A stretch of 64,000 nucleotides of DNA from Oscillospiraceae bacterium (GTDB taxonomy: Bacteria > Bacillota > Clostridia > Oscillospirales > Oscillospiraceae), in contig WRLE01000007.1 of assembly GCA_009777775.1 (NCBI GenBank), positions 1 to 64,000 on the forward strand, read 5' to 3'. Below are positions 8,961-17,278 of the stretch, one piece after another. Under the pieces are notes generated by a model that worked only from the letters and a program-made list of their open reading frames with translations, did no database searches and was not told the DNA's origin. Every line of letters begins with the position of its first letter. The stretch's first letter is position 1. A program made the position numbers and the translations under genes.

Positions 8961-9012
8961 GTTTTCAACATTTATATGTACCAATATGTACCAAAATATG
9001 GAGGTATCATAT

Positions 9013-9828
9013 ATGTTCAACTGGAAAGAAGACATATTTAAGCAGCCCATAGAAACCATGTTTTTGCTTGAAGAGCATCAGCTTAAGTACCTGGCTTCGG
9101 GAGAACTGCGCGAGGATCTTGCCATCATATTAAAAGCGCACCCTTCAATAGAATGGTATATGCGAAACAAAGCTCCCGCAACAAACGCCTGGCTGGATGA
9201 ACTGATGACAAAGCATCAGAATGTACCCATCCCCTCAATGGATGAGTTACGTGAAATCGAAAAGGCTGTCATCGGCTCCATGGAAGATTGGATCATCTAT
9301 GCTACCACACCGGACGATTACCACAAGCAACCATTCAACCGTTGGGAGGAAAGTGAACTCACGGAACTGACGGATTATAGCGGAAAAATAGTCGTAGACA
9401 TCGGTTCGGGAACAGGCAAGCAAGCCTTTGCTGTCGCTCCATTATGCAAAACTGTATTCTGCGTTGAACCAGTTCATAATTTGAGAAAGTATTTAAAAGA
9501 AAAAGCTCGCAGAGAAAACTTGGCTGACAAGATTTTTATCGTTGATGGGCTGCTGGAAGACATCCCCTTCCCCGATGGTTTCGCTGATGTGGTCATGGGC
9601 GGCCATGTTTTCGGAGACGATCCGGAATCAGAGATTGCTGAAATGACACGGGTGGCGAAAACCGGCGGCATGATTATACTCTGCCCGGGCAGTGCTGATA
9701 ACGCAGACAGCGAAAGTGAGAGCCATCGTGTTTTGCTCGCAAACGGCTTCGAATGGTCTCGCTTTCTCGAGCCAGGTGATGTCATCGGTTCCGGTTGGAA
9801 ACGAAAATATTGGAAGACAGTAGACTGA
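9013..9828 (+). CDS. Class I SAM-dependent methyltransferase
   Basis: I place the start at ATG 9013 because GGAGG (9000-9004) is 8 nt upstream; a longer frame to 8788 would overlap the previous gene by 170 bp. The 271-residue product has an N-terminal helical part (about 1-110) and a Rossmann methyltransferase core with motif I VVDIGSGTGKQ, an acidic strand end CVEP, and motif IV-like GFADVVMGGHVFGD. The last strands (MIILCPGSADN) fit the Methyltransf_11 group. The substrate is unknown. It follows the GNAT-HIT gene closely on the same strand. Confidence 0.8.
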   Translation: MFNWKEDIFKQPIETMFLLEEHQLKYLASGELREDLAIILKAHPSIEWYMRNKAPATNAWLDELMTKHQNVPIPSMDELREIEKAVIGSMEDWIIYATTPDDYHKQPFNRWEESELTELTDYSGKIVVDIGSGTGKQAFAVAPLCKTVFCVEPVHNLRKYLKEKARRENLADKIFIVDGLLEDIPFPDGFADVVMGGHVFGDDPESEIAEMTRVAKTGGMIILCPGSADNADSESESHRVLLANGFEWSRFLEPGDVIGSGWKRKYWKTVD

Positions 9829-9929
9829 TCTTTTGCTAATTCCCGTGTGTAGTATTATGCTATTAAATGCATCTTTAGCCCATTTTGATTGGATGCATAT
9901 TCAAATTACGTAGATAAAAGGAGTAAACT

Positions 9930-10886
9930 ATGAACCTACTCATTATTAGCGACTCGATTTTCAATCTAAACGATGAAGAAATCTCATTGTTGCAAAGCCT
10001 GTCTCCAAATGCTGACATCAGTTATTGCAGCCCAGAATCTGTGACCGATGAACACTTTGCACAGGCTGAAGTGATTTTCGGTTGGCCAAGACCGGACCGA
10101 TTATCTTTAGCAAAAAACCTAAAATGGCTGCATACCCCCTCAGCAGGTGTTGATACATATTTAGATCGATCAATATTCGCAAACCAAGACATCGTTATCA
10201 CCCGTTCAAAAGACGTTTTCAATGTCCAAATCGCCGAGCATGTCATTATGCTGTTTCTTGCAATCAGCAGAGGACTGTTTACCAGCGTATCTTCAACAAT
10301 TGAGAAAAAGTGGACGATGGTTCGTAATCAAAAAGAACTTTCCAGTTCTACAGTGATGGTTGTCGGCACCGGAGCGATTGGTAATGAACTGGCTAAACAG
10401 TTGCAAGGCTTCGGATGCAAGATAATCGGTGTAAAACGCGACAAAACCGTAATACCACCAAACTACAGCGAGATATGCTCAACCGAAGAGCTTGACGACA
10501 ATTTGCCTTTTGCTGATTATATAGCACTTTGCCTACCCAGGACACCAGAAACTATCGGCATGTTTGATTATCGCAGGTTTTCGCTAATGAAGCCATCGGC
10601 GATTTTGGTGAATATAGGGCGCGGAGATGCTGTTGTCACAGACGATATTGACCGTGCTCTTCGTAATGGGCTTATATACGGTGCTGGTTTAGATGTCACA
10701 GAGCCGGAACCACTGCCCGAAGAGCATCCTCTATGGAGCGCACCAAACACTATAATTACATCCCACACATCAGGGTGGAGCATAAATGCAGATAAGCGCA
10801 GACTAGAGGTCTTTGTTGACCTTTGGACTCGCTACAATACGAACCATGCTCTCCACAGCATCGTGGATTCTGAAAAAGGTTATTAA
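9930..10886 (+). CDS. D-2-hydroxyacid dehydrogenase (NAD-dependent)
   Basis: The 318-residue protein shows the D-isomer 2-hydroxyacid dehydrogenase pattern: dinucleotide loop VVGTGAIGNELA, catalytic Arg in NIGRGDAVV, Glu in GLDVTEPEPLPEEHPLW and His in ITSHTSG. It reduces a 2-keto acid to the D-hydroxy acid or the reverse with NAD(P)H. Its closest type is the GhrA/SerA-like 'phosphoglycerate dehydrogenase and related' group without an ACT domain; the substrate is open. AAAGGAG precedes ATG by 8 nt. Confidence 0.85.
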   Translation: MNLLIISDSIFNLNDEEISLLQSLSPNADISYCSPESVTDEHFAQAEVIFGWPRPDRLSLAKNLKWLHTPSAGVDTYLDRSIFANQDIVITRSKDVFNVQIAEHVIMLFLAISRGLFTSVSSTIEKKWTMVRNQKELSSSTVMVVGTGAIGNELAKQLQGFGCKIIGVKRDKTVIPPNYSEICSTEELDDNLPFADYIALCLPRTPETIGMFDYRRFSLMKPSAILVNIGRGDAVVTDDIDRALRNGLIYGAGLDVTEPEPLPEEHPLWSAPNTIITSHTSGWSINADKRRLEVFVDLWTRYNTNHALHSIVDSEKGY

Positions 10887-10957
10887 AGCAACAAGTATCA
10901 GAAGACTAAGTTTTAACTCACGCTCGATCACGCTCAATGAAGTATAGGAAATAAAGT

Positions 10958-11464
10958 ATGGTGAAACCTGAGGAAGTCAAAGAAAAAGCGGAGGAGCTTG
11001 AAGACGAAAATAGTAGATTTCGAGCATTCCTAGAGAGCAGTGCAGATGACAAAGAACTGGACGAGCAGTTCAAAATGCTGCATAAGGAGTTTTTTGCTAA
11101 CTATGATTGCTGCGACTGTACGAATTGTTGCAAAATATATACGGTACTCATCGACAACGATGAATTATTACAAATTGCTGCTTATCTCAATATGACAGAA
11201 AGTGTAGTTATTGCTTTGCATTTGGAAAAAGCAGCATTCATCGATGCTAATTCCCATAGAATCAAAGAAATGCCCTGTTCCTTCCTGTTTGAGGACGGGC
11301 GATGCAGTATCTATGAGTGTAGACCAGCCGATTGCAAAAACTACCCTTTCACAGACCATCCGGATAGATTATCCCATTTTGCAAGCATGATAACAATGTC
11401 CGGTGTTTGCCCGGTCGTATTTGAGATTATTGAACGGTTAAAAATGCTGTATGGGTTTAAGTAA
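10958..11464 (+). CDS. YkgJ-family cysteine-cluster protein
   Basis: The 168-residue product carries the CxxCxxCC cluster (CCDCTNCC, near residue 51) and later CSFLFEDGRCSIYECRPADCKNYP, the conserved second half of the YkgJ/UPF0153 (PF03692) family, which is thought to chelate zinc or an iron-sulfur centre. The N-terminus is highly charged and probably helical. The biochemical role of the family is unknown. AGGA lies upstream of the ATG. It ends 14 bp from the convergent regulator gene. Confidence 0.85.
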   Translation: MVKPEEVKEKAEELEDENSRFRAFLESSADDKELDEQFKMLHKEFFANYDCCDCTNCCKIYTVLIDNDELLQIAAYLNMTESVVIALHLEKAAFIDANSHRIKEMPCSFLFEDGRCSIYECRPADCKNYPFTDHPDRLSHFASMITMSGVCPVVFEIIERLKMLYGFK

Positions 11465-11478
11465 CCTACAACACCTTT

Positions 11479-12306
11479 CTATACTCTCACTTTTCGTCTA
11501 CTGACATCAATTGCAACAAGAATTGCTGAAATAATTATTATCAACACAAAACCCAATAAGTTCCAAGCATCAAACCATACACCACCAATTATGCTCGCTA
11601 TTGTATAATTAATGATTAGCGAAAATGGGATGCTCAAAAAATTTACAACCGCAGAGGCAATCAGTTTCCTAAATCCTTGTTTTCTATATATTCCATAAAT
11701 AATCCACATATAAATTATTGTAATGACTGACACTCGAATACTAACAGCAAGAAAGTTAGTGACACCACCTAACAAACGATTTAGAATATATAGATAAGGT
11801 ATAATAAAAACGCTAAAAGCAACGAGCGAATACACGATACCTTTAGCGCCAGACTTTATCGTTGGGAAACACATCAACCATGCGAATAATATTGAAACAA
11901 TTGGTATGCCAGCCCAAGTTAATGTGCCTGTATTTGCAATATCAACAATAGTAACCACAGCTATAGCTATGAAAAGCAAAAATGAAAATGCACTTGCTCT
12001 AATGTTTTGTGTTATAACAATTTTGCTTCTGGTAGCTTTGTTACTATATTCCAAGGCATTTACCACTATTTTTTCCACATCTGGGTCTTCATGCAATGCT
12101 CGCTCACCATTTAATAGCTCAGTTACCGTTATTCCAAGAATACTAGATAATGGTATCAACAGCGTAATGTCAGGATAGCTCAATCCGCGTTCCCATTTTG
12201 ATACAGCTTTATCACTTATGTTCAGTTTGTCTGCTAATTCTCTTTGCGTCATTTGATTTGATTTTCTCAAATCAGTAATGAATCGACCAATTTTTTCATT
12301 ATCCAT
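11479..12306 (-). CDS. XRE-family regulator with membrane domain
   Basis: Residues 1-66 are a Cro/CI-type helix-turn-helix (MTQRELADKLNISDKAVSKWERG), a very common clostridial type. After a short linker, residues 100-275 form five or six hydrophobic segments (for example FLLFIAIAVVTIVDIA and LLGFVLIIIISAILVAI), so it is a membrane-tethered regulator. Such proteins usually sense an envelope or small-molecule signal and control a nearby transporter, but no transporter is adjacent. GGAAGGA sits upstream of ATG 12306. Confidence 0.8.
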   Translation of the reverse strand: MDNEKIGRFITDLRKSNQMTQRELADKLNISDKAVSKWERGLSYPDITLLIPLSSILGITVTELLNGERALHEDPDVEKIVVNALEYSNKATRSKIVITQNIRASAFSFLLFIAIAVVTIVDIANTGTLTWAGIPIVSILFAWLMCFPTIKSGAKGIVYSLVAFSVFIIPYLYILNRLLGGVTNFLAVSIRVSVITIIYMWIIYGIYRKQGFRKLIASAVVNFLSIPFSLIINYTIASIIGGVWFDAWNLLGFVLIIIISAILVAIDVSRRKVRV

Positions 12307-12524
12307 TGTTTACACAAATCCTTCCCATTGTTTTGATACAATTATACACCGTTTTCACAACAAACAGCAATGAGCCACTAGACGAATAAATGGTAATATA
12401 GTGTAAACCAACGGTAGAGCATCAAATCATTGCCAACCTTCTCAATAGCTAGCAGTTATTTTCGTAAAAAATGAGAGCTAACCGTTTGCAACGCTTGAGT
12501 TCTTTTATGTTCATGCCAGTACTC

Positions 12525-12746
12525 TTAGACTTTATCGTTATACTCATCAATTGACATATCAATATCTTTTAATATTTTTCGTATAAGCGTTCTATCCAAA
12601 TCAGCAGCATGCATTGGTACTACTGTTGTACGTCCATCAGAATGCTTATAAAAGCGGTGGCTTCCTCGTTGTCGGATATTGGAAAAACTTTCGCTTTCTA
12701 AGAGCATACACATCTGTGAACTCGTTATAATTTTGAGTTTGCTCAT
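12525..12746 (-). CDS. hicA: HicA-type mRNA interferase toxin
   Basis: The 73-residue protein is a typical HicA: small dsRBD-like fold with the catalytic motif QRGSHRFYKH (His in GSH), then TVVPMHAADLDRTLIRKILKDIDMS. HicA cleaves mRNA and stalls growth until neutralised by HicB. It overlaps the upstream antitoxin gene by 4 bp (ATGA), so the two are translationally coupled. Order is antitoxin first, as in many HicBA loci. Confidence 0.88.
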   Translation of the reverse strand: MSKLKIITSSQMCMLLESESFSNIRQRGSHRFYKHSDGRTTVVPMHAADLDRTLIRKILKDIDMSIDEYNDKV

Positions 12747-12955
12747 ATCGCAACTTCAATTTGCTGAACACCGATGAATTTAGTAACAATGGGTGCTTCA
12801 TTCTCATCCAGACATAATTCAATAACTTCGTGTATTTTATCTAATAACTCAGCAACCGAATCTGCTTGTGTATAACAGCTTCTTAACGCTGGAACGGTAG
12901 CAATATATGCGCCATCCTCGCCTTGTTCTATCAAAACAGTAAAACTGTGAGTCAT
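12743..12955 (-). CDS. hicB: HicB-type antitoxin
   Basis: The 70-residue product has the HicB fold pattern (FTVLIEQGEDGAYIATVPALRSCYTQADSVAELLDKIHEVIELCLDE split over its length: FTVLIEQ, GAYIATVPAL, DSVAELLDKI). The partly degraded RNase H-like domain binds and blocks HicA. It lacks an obvious DNA-binding C-terminus, being shorter than regulators with a ribbon-helix-helix, so autoregulation may need the complex or be absent. GGAGG lies 7 nt before ATG 12955. Confidence 0.85.
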   Translation of the reverse strand: MTHSFTVLIEQGEDGAYIATVPALRSCYTQADSVAELLDKIHEVIELCLDENEAPIVTKFIGVQQIEVAI

Positions 12956-13095
12956 TTTATTACCTCCAATTAGTATTAGTATATGAAACTAGAAACCAAA
13001 AATAAAAGGAATATTGCATAAAACAGTATAACATAAAGAACCTCGACGATACAACAATACAATAGCAGTTTAATATCAACATTGTTAATTATTCA

Positions 13096-13132
13096 GCTAC
13101 TAGTCATGGGTAACAATCCAGTGACTAGTAGC
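13096..13132. repeat. Hairpin upstream of the RelB-like gene
   Basis: Perfect 11-bp arms GCTACTAGTCA (13096-13106) and TGACTAGTAGC (13122-13132) enclose a 15-nt loop. It lies between the divergent hicBA and RelB-like units. There is no U-run, so a terminator is unlikely; it may be a binding site or an element end. Confidence 0.6.
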
Positions 13133-13150
13133 ATTCAAACTAAACTCAAA

Positions 13151-13198
13151 CAATTATAACGCCAGTTTGTTGACATTAGCGTTATAATTGTTTATAAT
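13151..13198 (+). promoter_or_regulatory. Consensus promoter with 12-bp palindromic operator
   Basis: TTGACA (13170-13175) and TATAAT (13193-13198) with a 17-bp spacer form an exact consensus promoter. A perfect inverted repeat, CAATTATAACGC (13151-13162) and GCGTTATAATTG (13179-13190), straddles the -35 box and reaches into the spacer. This is the expected layout for repression by a ribbon-helix-helix antitoxin, namely the RelB-like protein encoded 19 nt downstream. It probably drives the whole antitoxin-helicase-DarT-ARH set. Confidence 0.8.
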
Positions 13199-13216
13199 AG
13201 TTACGAGGTGATAATC

Positions 13217-13522
13217 ATGGCAAGTAATAAATCCAATGTAAATGTAAAAATCGATACACAGATTAAGGAGCTAGCAACCCAGCTTTTAGCAAAAATGGGA
13301 ATAGATCAAACAACTGCGATAGATATGTTTTACAGACAAATCATAGCAGAACGTAGGTTGCCATTTCAACCAACTGTTTCTTTATCAATTGATGAGCAAA
13401 TCACTGCTGCAGCACTGACTAAAAACCCTGAGCGTATTTCACTCCCAACAGACGAAAATGGAAATGTTATCATAGATAAAGAGACCCATCCAGATATATA
13501 TGATTGGGTGGTGAACGGCTGA
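13217..13522 (+). CDS. RelB/DinJ-family antitoxin
   Basis: The start at ATG 13217 is set by GAGGTG (13205-13210). The 101-residue protein opens with a ribbon-helix-helix (NVNVKIDTQIKELATQLL, then GIDQTTAIDMFYRQI) of the RelB/DinJ type, followed by a toxin-binding tail. It should repress its own promoter through the palindrome just upstream. The normal partner gene, beginning one base before its stop codon ends, is destroyed after nine codons, so this is an orphan antitoxin now placed in front of a helicase/ADP-ribosylation gene set. Confidence 0.85.
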   Translation: MASNKSNVNVKIDTQIKELATQLLAKMGIDQTTAIDMFYRQIIAERRLPFQPTVSLSIDEQITAAALTKNPERISLPTDENGNVIIDKETHPDIYDWVVNG

Positions 13523-13551
13523 TGAAGCCATTTGATATTTTCATCGCCTAA
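13522..13551 (+). pseudogene. Nine-codon remnant of a PemK/MazF-like toxin
   Basis: ATG at 13522 overlaps the antitoxin stop (TGATG) and encodes MKPFDIFIA before TAA at 13549-13551. MKPFD(V/I)xxA is the usual start of small PemK/MazF-type toxins paired with RelB-like antitoxins. The toxin sequence then stops and helicase sequence in another frame begins within a few bases, so a deletion has fused the two loci. The family name rests on nine residues and the context only. Confidence 0.45.
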
Positions 13552-14828
13552 TGCACGAACATCATATTCTATTTATGCTCAACAATAGAGCTTTAGTTAA
13601 ATACATGCACGGAATAAGTGATATTTGGTCAGATAAACTTGTCATTGAAAACTACCATTTATTTGCTCGTGGTTATTTAGATAGTTTAGGAAAGATGCCG
13701 AGTTATAACGGTATTTTTGAACCGGAGGAGAAGGCATATCATATCGAGAAAGCTGTAGAAGCATTGAAAGAGCAACATCCAAATGAGTCAACTTATAGGC
13801 GTTCTACGGAGTTCTTTATCGATGAAATAGCATTTATTCAAAAGTTTGGTTTTCCTGATCTTGACACGTACAATGAAGCCGATCGTATAGGTCGAGCAGC
13901 CGCTAATATTCGACGCGAAAATCGCAAATGGATTTATGCGGCTTACGAAAAGTATAAAGAACTGCGTGAGGCAGCAGGTCGGAAGTACGATTGGGACGAC
14001 TTGGCATTTTATGTATATAACGAGTTACAAAACGATGATAGGTTCCGAATGTACTCCCATATCATCGTGGACGAAGGGCAAGATTTTTCACCGATGATGA
14101 TTAAGTCTTTGGTTGACGCAGTTGCAGACGATGGTTCATTTACGTTTTTTGGTGATGTAGCACAGCAAATTTATGGCAGTCGCTTGTCTTGGCGTGATTC
14201 AGGTATAAATGTTGAGAAGGTATGGCGATTTGAAGTAAACTACCGTAATCCTGCCACTATAACTGCATTTGCGACAGACTTAACTAAAAGTAAATACTGG
14301 TTGCATGACGATGATATGGTTGAAGCAACCTCTCAAATCGCTGAAGGTCCAAAACCTACACTCATAGGATTTACGAGCGAGCAACGCGAAATTGAATGGG
14401 TGGTAGAGAGGGCAATCTCCATTGGCAGAACATCGTCGACTGTGATTGTTTGCAGGAATAGGGCAGACATAGATTCCTTTTTGCATATTCTGAAGAATAA
14501 GGGCTATAGCGCAACAGAAATTAATAGGTATACTCCTGGATTCGCTCATATTAATACTGTGTACTTAACAACATACCACGCAGCTAAAGGACTAGAGTTC
14601 GACAATGTCTTCATTCCACACTTAACGGATGACAAGCTACCAGACCCAGAAACAGTTGCAAACGCTGTATCAGTGAAAGATGCCTATGCCGATGAGTTAA
14701 AGTTGTTATATGTTGCAGTAACTCGTTCGAAGTATGGGTTATATATGACGTATAGCAACAATATAACTCCACTGTTTCCAAAAGACACAGATAGCTATGA
14801 TTATCATTATGAGGAGGATATGATTTGA
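13551..14828 (+). CDS. N-terminally truncated UvrD/Rep-like helicase
   Basis: The 425-residue frame holds the later half of an SF1A helicase: VDEGQDFSP (motif II), FFGDVAQQIYG (III), VNYRNPATI (IV), TTYHAAKGLEFDNVF (V) and LLYVAVTRSKYGL (VI). It starts inside motif Ia (ILFMLNNRALVKYM) and the ATP-binding Walker A loop is absent; upstream in the same frame a stop appears within six codons. There is no ribosome site before ATG 13551. The gene is therefore probably dead as a helicase, beheaded by the deletion that also removed the toxin. Its 3' end overlaps the DarT-like gene by 4 bp, so it was the first gene of that operon. Confidence 0.8.
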   Translation: MHEHHILFMLNNRALVKYMHGISDIWSDKLVIENYHLFARGYLDSLGKMPSYNGIFEPEEKAYHIEKAVEALKEQHPNESTYRRSTEFFIDEIAFIQKFGFPDLDTYNEADRIGRAAANIRRENRKWIYAAYEKYKELREAAGRKYDWDDLAFYVYNELQNDDRFRMYSHIIVDEGQDFSPMMIKSLVDAVADDGSFTFFGDVAQQIYGSRLSWRDSGINVEKVWRFEVNYRNPATITAFATDLTKSKYWLHDDDMVEATSQIAEGPKPTLIGFTSEQREIEWVVERAISIGRTSSTVIVCRNRADIDSFLHILKNKGYSATEINRYTPGFAHINTVYLTTYHAAKGLEFDNVFIPHLTDDKLPDPETVANAVSVKDAYADELKLLYVAVTRSKYGLYMTYSNNITPLFPKDTDSYDYHYEEDMI

Positions 14829-15505
14829 GCGCATATGATATTTTAACAGCGCGAGGAGTTACCCGCTTATGTCACTTTACAAAGTTTCAAAGTCTGACTC
14901 ATATTATCTCATCGCCATATGGCATTTTGGCGAGCAGTTCGATTCGCCAAGATACGAAAAATGTTACGGACATGGCCCGATATGACGGTGAATTAGATTA
15001 TGTGTGCTGCTCTGTGCAGTATCCAAACTCATGGTTTTTATCAAAAGCTATGCAGAATAACCATGATAGTATTTTTAAAGATTGGGTTGTTTTATATATT
15101 GATATAAGCATATTAAACCACAACAGCGCAAAATTTTGCCCTTGCAATGCAAGCACAGATTATGGAAGCCATATAGATGGAGATATGGAAAAAATCGATT
15201 CGATTTTTGCATTATCTGTTCCGACTTACCAATATCCAAGGACTCCGAATATGCTTACTTCTTGTACAACAGACGGTCAAGCGGAAATACTAATTAAAGA
15301 TAGTATCCCAAGGGAGTATATCATCGGTATCGTCGTTGGAAATATAGATGTTGCATCACGAGTTTATGCTATGTTAAAAATATACAGTCTTGAGCATATA
15401 CCACTCTATGATGCTCCAGATGTGATGACTCCCCGTTGGAGCCAGATAATAAAAAATGGGAGTCAACCAATAGAACGACAATATAACTGGCTAGAGGAGG
15501 AATAA
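14825..15505 (+). CDS. DarT-like (DUF4433) ADP-ribosyltransferase
   Basis: The start is TTG 14825, overlapping the helicase stop (TTGA), with GAGGAGG at 14811-14817. The 226-residue protein matches the DarT/DUF4433 fold: RGVTRLCHFTKFQSLTHII (NAD-pocket His 17, compare H-x-T in DarT), a central DYVCCSVQYPNSW segment, and QAEILIKDSIP with the expected catalytic Glu 154. DarT enzymes use NAD to ADP-ribosylate thymidine or guanosine in single-stranded DNA, acting as toxins or anti-phage effectors. Here the base specificity is unknown. It is coupled to an ADP-ribosylglycohydrolase 2 bp downstream instead of the usual macrodomain antitoxin DarG. Confidence 0.72.
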   Translation: MSAYDILTARGVTRLCHFTKFQSLTHIISSPYGILASSSIRQDTKNVTDMARYDGELDYVCCSVQYPNSWFLSKAMQNNHDSIFKDWVVLYIDISILNHNSAKFCPCNASTDYGSHIDGDMEKIDSIFALSVPTYQYPRTPNMLTSCTTDGQAEILIKDSIPREYIIGIVVGNIDVASRVYAMLKIYSLEHIPLYDAPDVMTPRWSQIIKNGSQPIERQYNWLEEE

Positions 15506-15507
15506 CT

Positions 15508-17142
15508 ATGTCTACAACAATACTAACCCAAACCGAAAAATGCAAAGGAGCAATGCTTGCCACTGCCATTGGAGATGCGCTGGGTTGGCCTAATGAAATA
15601 CGTTCCAATAATAGAATAAAAAAGCCGAAGATAAGTGACTTTTTTGTGGAATGGACACGCAGTTGTAGGCAACTAATATTTCATGATGAGAAGATAATGG
15701 CTGGTGAGTATAGTGACGATATGCAAATGACTCTGTCCGTGGCTCGGAGTATTATAGCTGGAGATTGGGAACATTTTTTCGCTGAAAATGAATTACCATA
15801 CTGGTTAAATTATGAGCGAGGCGGTGGCAGTGCTTTGCTTAAAGCCACAAAATCATTAAGTGACAAAAAGGTTCTTTTGTGGCAATCAAACTACACAAAG
15901 ACTTATTTTAGTTCAGGTGGTAACGGGGCAACAATGCGTATCTTACCGCACGTCATTGCTGCAGCAAACAAACCTGATATAGAGGCATTAACGCTTGATG
16001 TAATCAAGGACACCCTTATTACTCACGGTCATCCACGAGCCTTCTTGGGTGCGACCTGTTACGCTTACGCTTTAGATTATCTCTTAAGAAAAGATACTGT
16101 ACTGGAATATGGCGAACTCGTCTCTGCTGTTATAGAAGGCCAGAAAGATTGGAGTATCTTCCCGAATGCTGAAATATTTGGAAGCTGGCTCAATGTAGCA
16201 AACAAGTCTTGCGGGTATGACTATATCCATGTATGGGAAATCAGCCGCGAAAATATGCTTCGTCAACTTGATTTCATAAAAGCTTCTCTCAAAAAAGGGT
16301 TAATGTCAGATGATGTTGATGTTCTAACTCAATTGGAATGCTTTGGAAAAGTGAATGGTGCAGGTGATGTCGCCATCTTAGCAGCTATCTATTTGGCATC
16401 AAGATACGCCAGCAATCCTCCTCTAGGGATTAAGGTTCCAGCTTTCTCTTTCGGTGCTGATACAGATACCATAGCGTCAATAACAGGTGGTCTTCTCGGT
16501 ATGCTTAGTGGTACAAGTTGGATTCCGATTGAATGGAGGACTGTACAAGATTATAACTGCATTCTTCAGATTGCAGAACTGCTATTAGCAGAGAATAAAA
16601 AAGAAGCAACGAAAATTGAAGTTGCTGACAAGCAAACGCAGGGAACAGACTGGGTAACAACACCTATTGGTAAAATGAGACTCGTAGATACGAGAGAAGT
16701 ACCAAATGTTAAATTAGGCATCGTTTATAAAAAAAAGTGGCAGACAGCACTTGGCCAAACCCTTTATATAAAAGACTTTAAACAATTCGATAATCAAATG
16801 CATATTAATCGAAACTCCAGTACTCAAATGAGGTTAGATATGCCATCGCATACAGGAACCACAGCAACACCCACGCAACTACCCACCGACCCGCAAGTAC
16901 TACCGAGTGATAAAAAACAAGAGTCTGTCGATACACGCGAGCGACAAAAACAATTTATTTTAAACTCTACTATTATAAAAACATTGTTTGAAAAACCAGA
17001 ATTCAAAGAAAATATAACGGTCGGTAAAGTGTTAAAAGTTATTAAAGCACTAATTGAAACTGATGACGATATCACCACTGTCGCAAACCATTATAAGCTT
17101 GATGAGGCAATGATAGAACTAATTAGGGCTTGCATCAAGTAG
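15508..17142 (+). CDS. ADP-ribosylglycohydrolase with C-terminal extension
   Basis: Residues 1-350 form an ARH/DraG-type hydrolase. Metal and ADP-ribose residues look intact: GDALGWPNE (22-30), YSDDMQMT (68-75), GGNGATMR, HGHPRAFLGA and FGADTDTIASITGG. Such enzymes remove ADP-ribose from proteins or nucleic acid. Directly after the DarT-like toxin it most likely serves as its antidote. The remaining 190 residues contain a small strand-rich segment (TPIGKMRLVD..., LGIVYKKKWQTALGQTLYIKDF) and a helical tail with a DNA-binding-like KVLKVIKALIETDDDITTVANHYKLDE; I do not recognise them. GAGGAGG precedes ATG. A hairpin over the stop codon may end the transcript. Confidence 0.82.
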   Translation: MSTTILTQTEKCKGAMLATAIGDALGWPNEIRSNNRIKKPKISDFFVEWTRSCRQLIFHDEKIMAGEYSDDMQMTLSVARSIIAGDWEHFFAENELPYWLNYERGGGSALLKATKSLSDKKVLLWQSNYTKTYFSSGGNGATMRILPHVIAAANKPDIEALTLDVIKDTLITHGHPRAFLGATCYAYALDYLLRKDTVLEYGELVSAVIEGQKDWSIFPNAEIFGSWLNVANKSCGYDYIHVWEISRENMLRQLDFIKASLKKGLMSDDVDVLTQLECFGKVNGAGDVAILAAIYLASRYASNPPLGIKVPAFSFGADTDTIASITGGLLGMLSGTSWIPIEWRTVQDYNCILQIAELLLAENKKEATKIEVADKQTQGTDWVTTPIGKMRLVDTREVPNVKLGIVYKKKWQTALGQTLYIKDFKQFDNQMHINRNSSTQMRLDMPSHTGTTATPTQLPTDPQVLPSDKKQESVDTRERQKQFILNSTIIKTLFEKPEFKENITVGKVLKVIKALIETDDDITTVANHYKLDEAMIELIRACIK

Positions 17143-17151
17143 ATGCAAGCC
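17127..17151 (+). terminator. Hairpin at the stop codon of the ARH gene
   Basis: GGCTTGCATC (17127-17136) and GATGCAAGCC (17142-17151) form a perfect 10-bp stem with a 5-nt loop that contains the stop codon. Only a weak T-run follows (TGACTTTCT), so termination may be partial. Confidence 0.5.
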
Positions 17152-17278
17152 TGACTTTCTAAATCAAATGATAAAACTACATTTTCGTGCAAAGGTAACA
17201 CATAGGCAATACAAGGTGTAAGTATATAGGAAACTGTGTAGTTAGAAACGTTAAGTGTACCTATCTAAAGCTTTATAT

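Noticed and set aside
8788-9012. Longer N-terminus for the methyltransferase
   Set aside because: It overlaps the GNAT-HIT gene and GGAGG at 9000-9004 marks ATG 9013.
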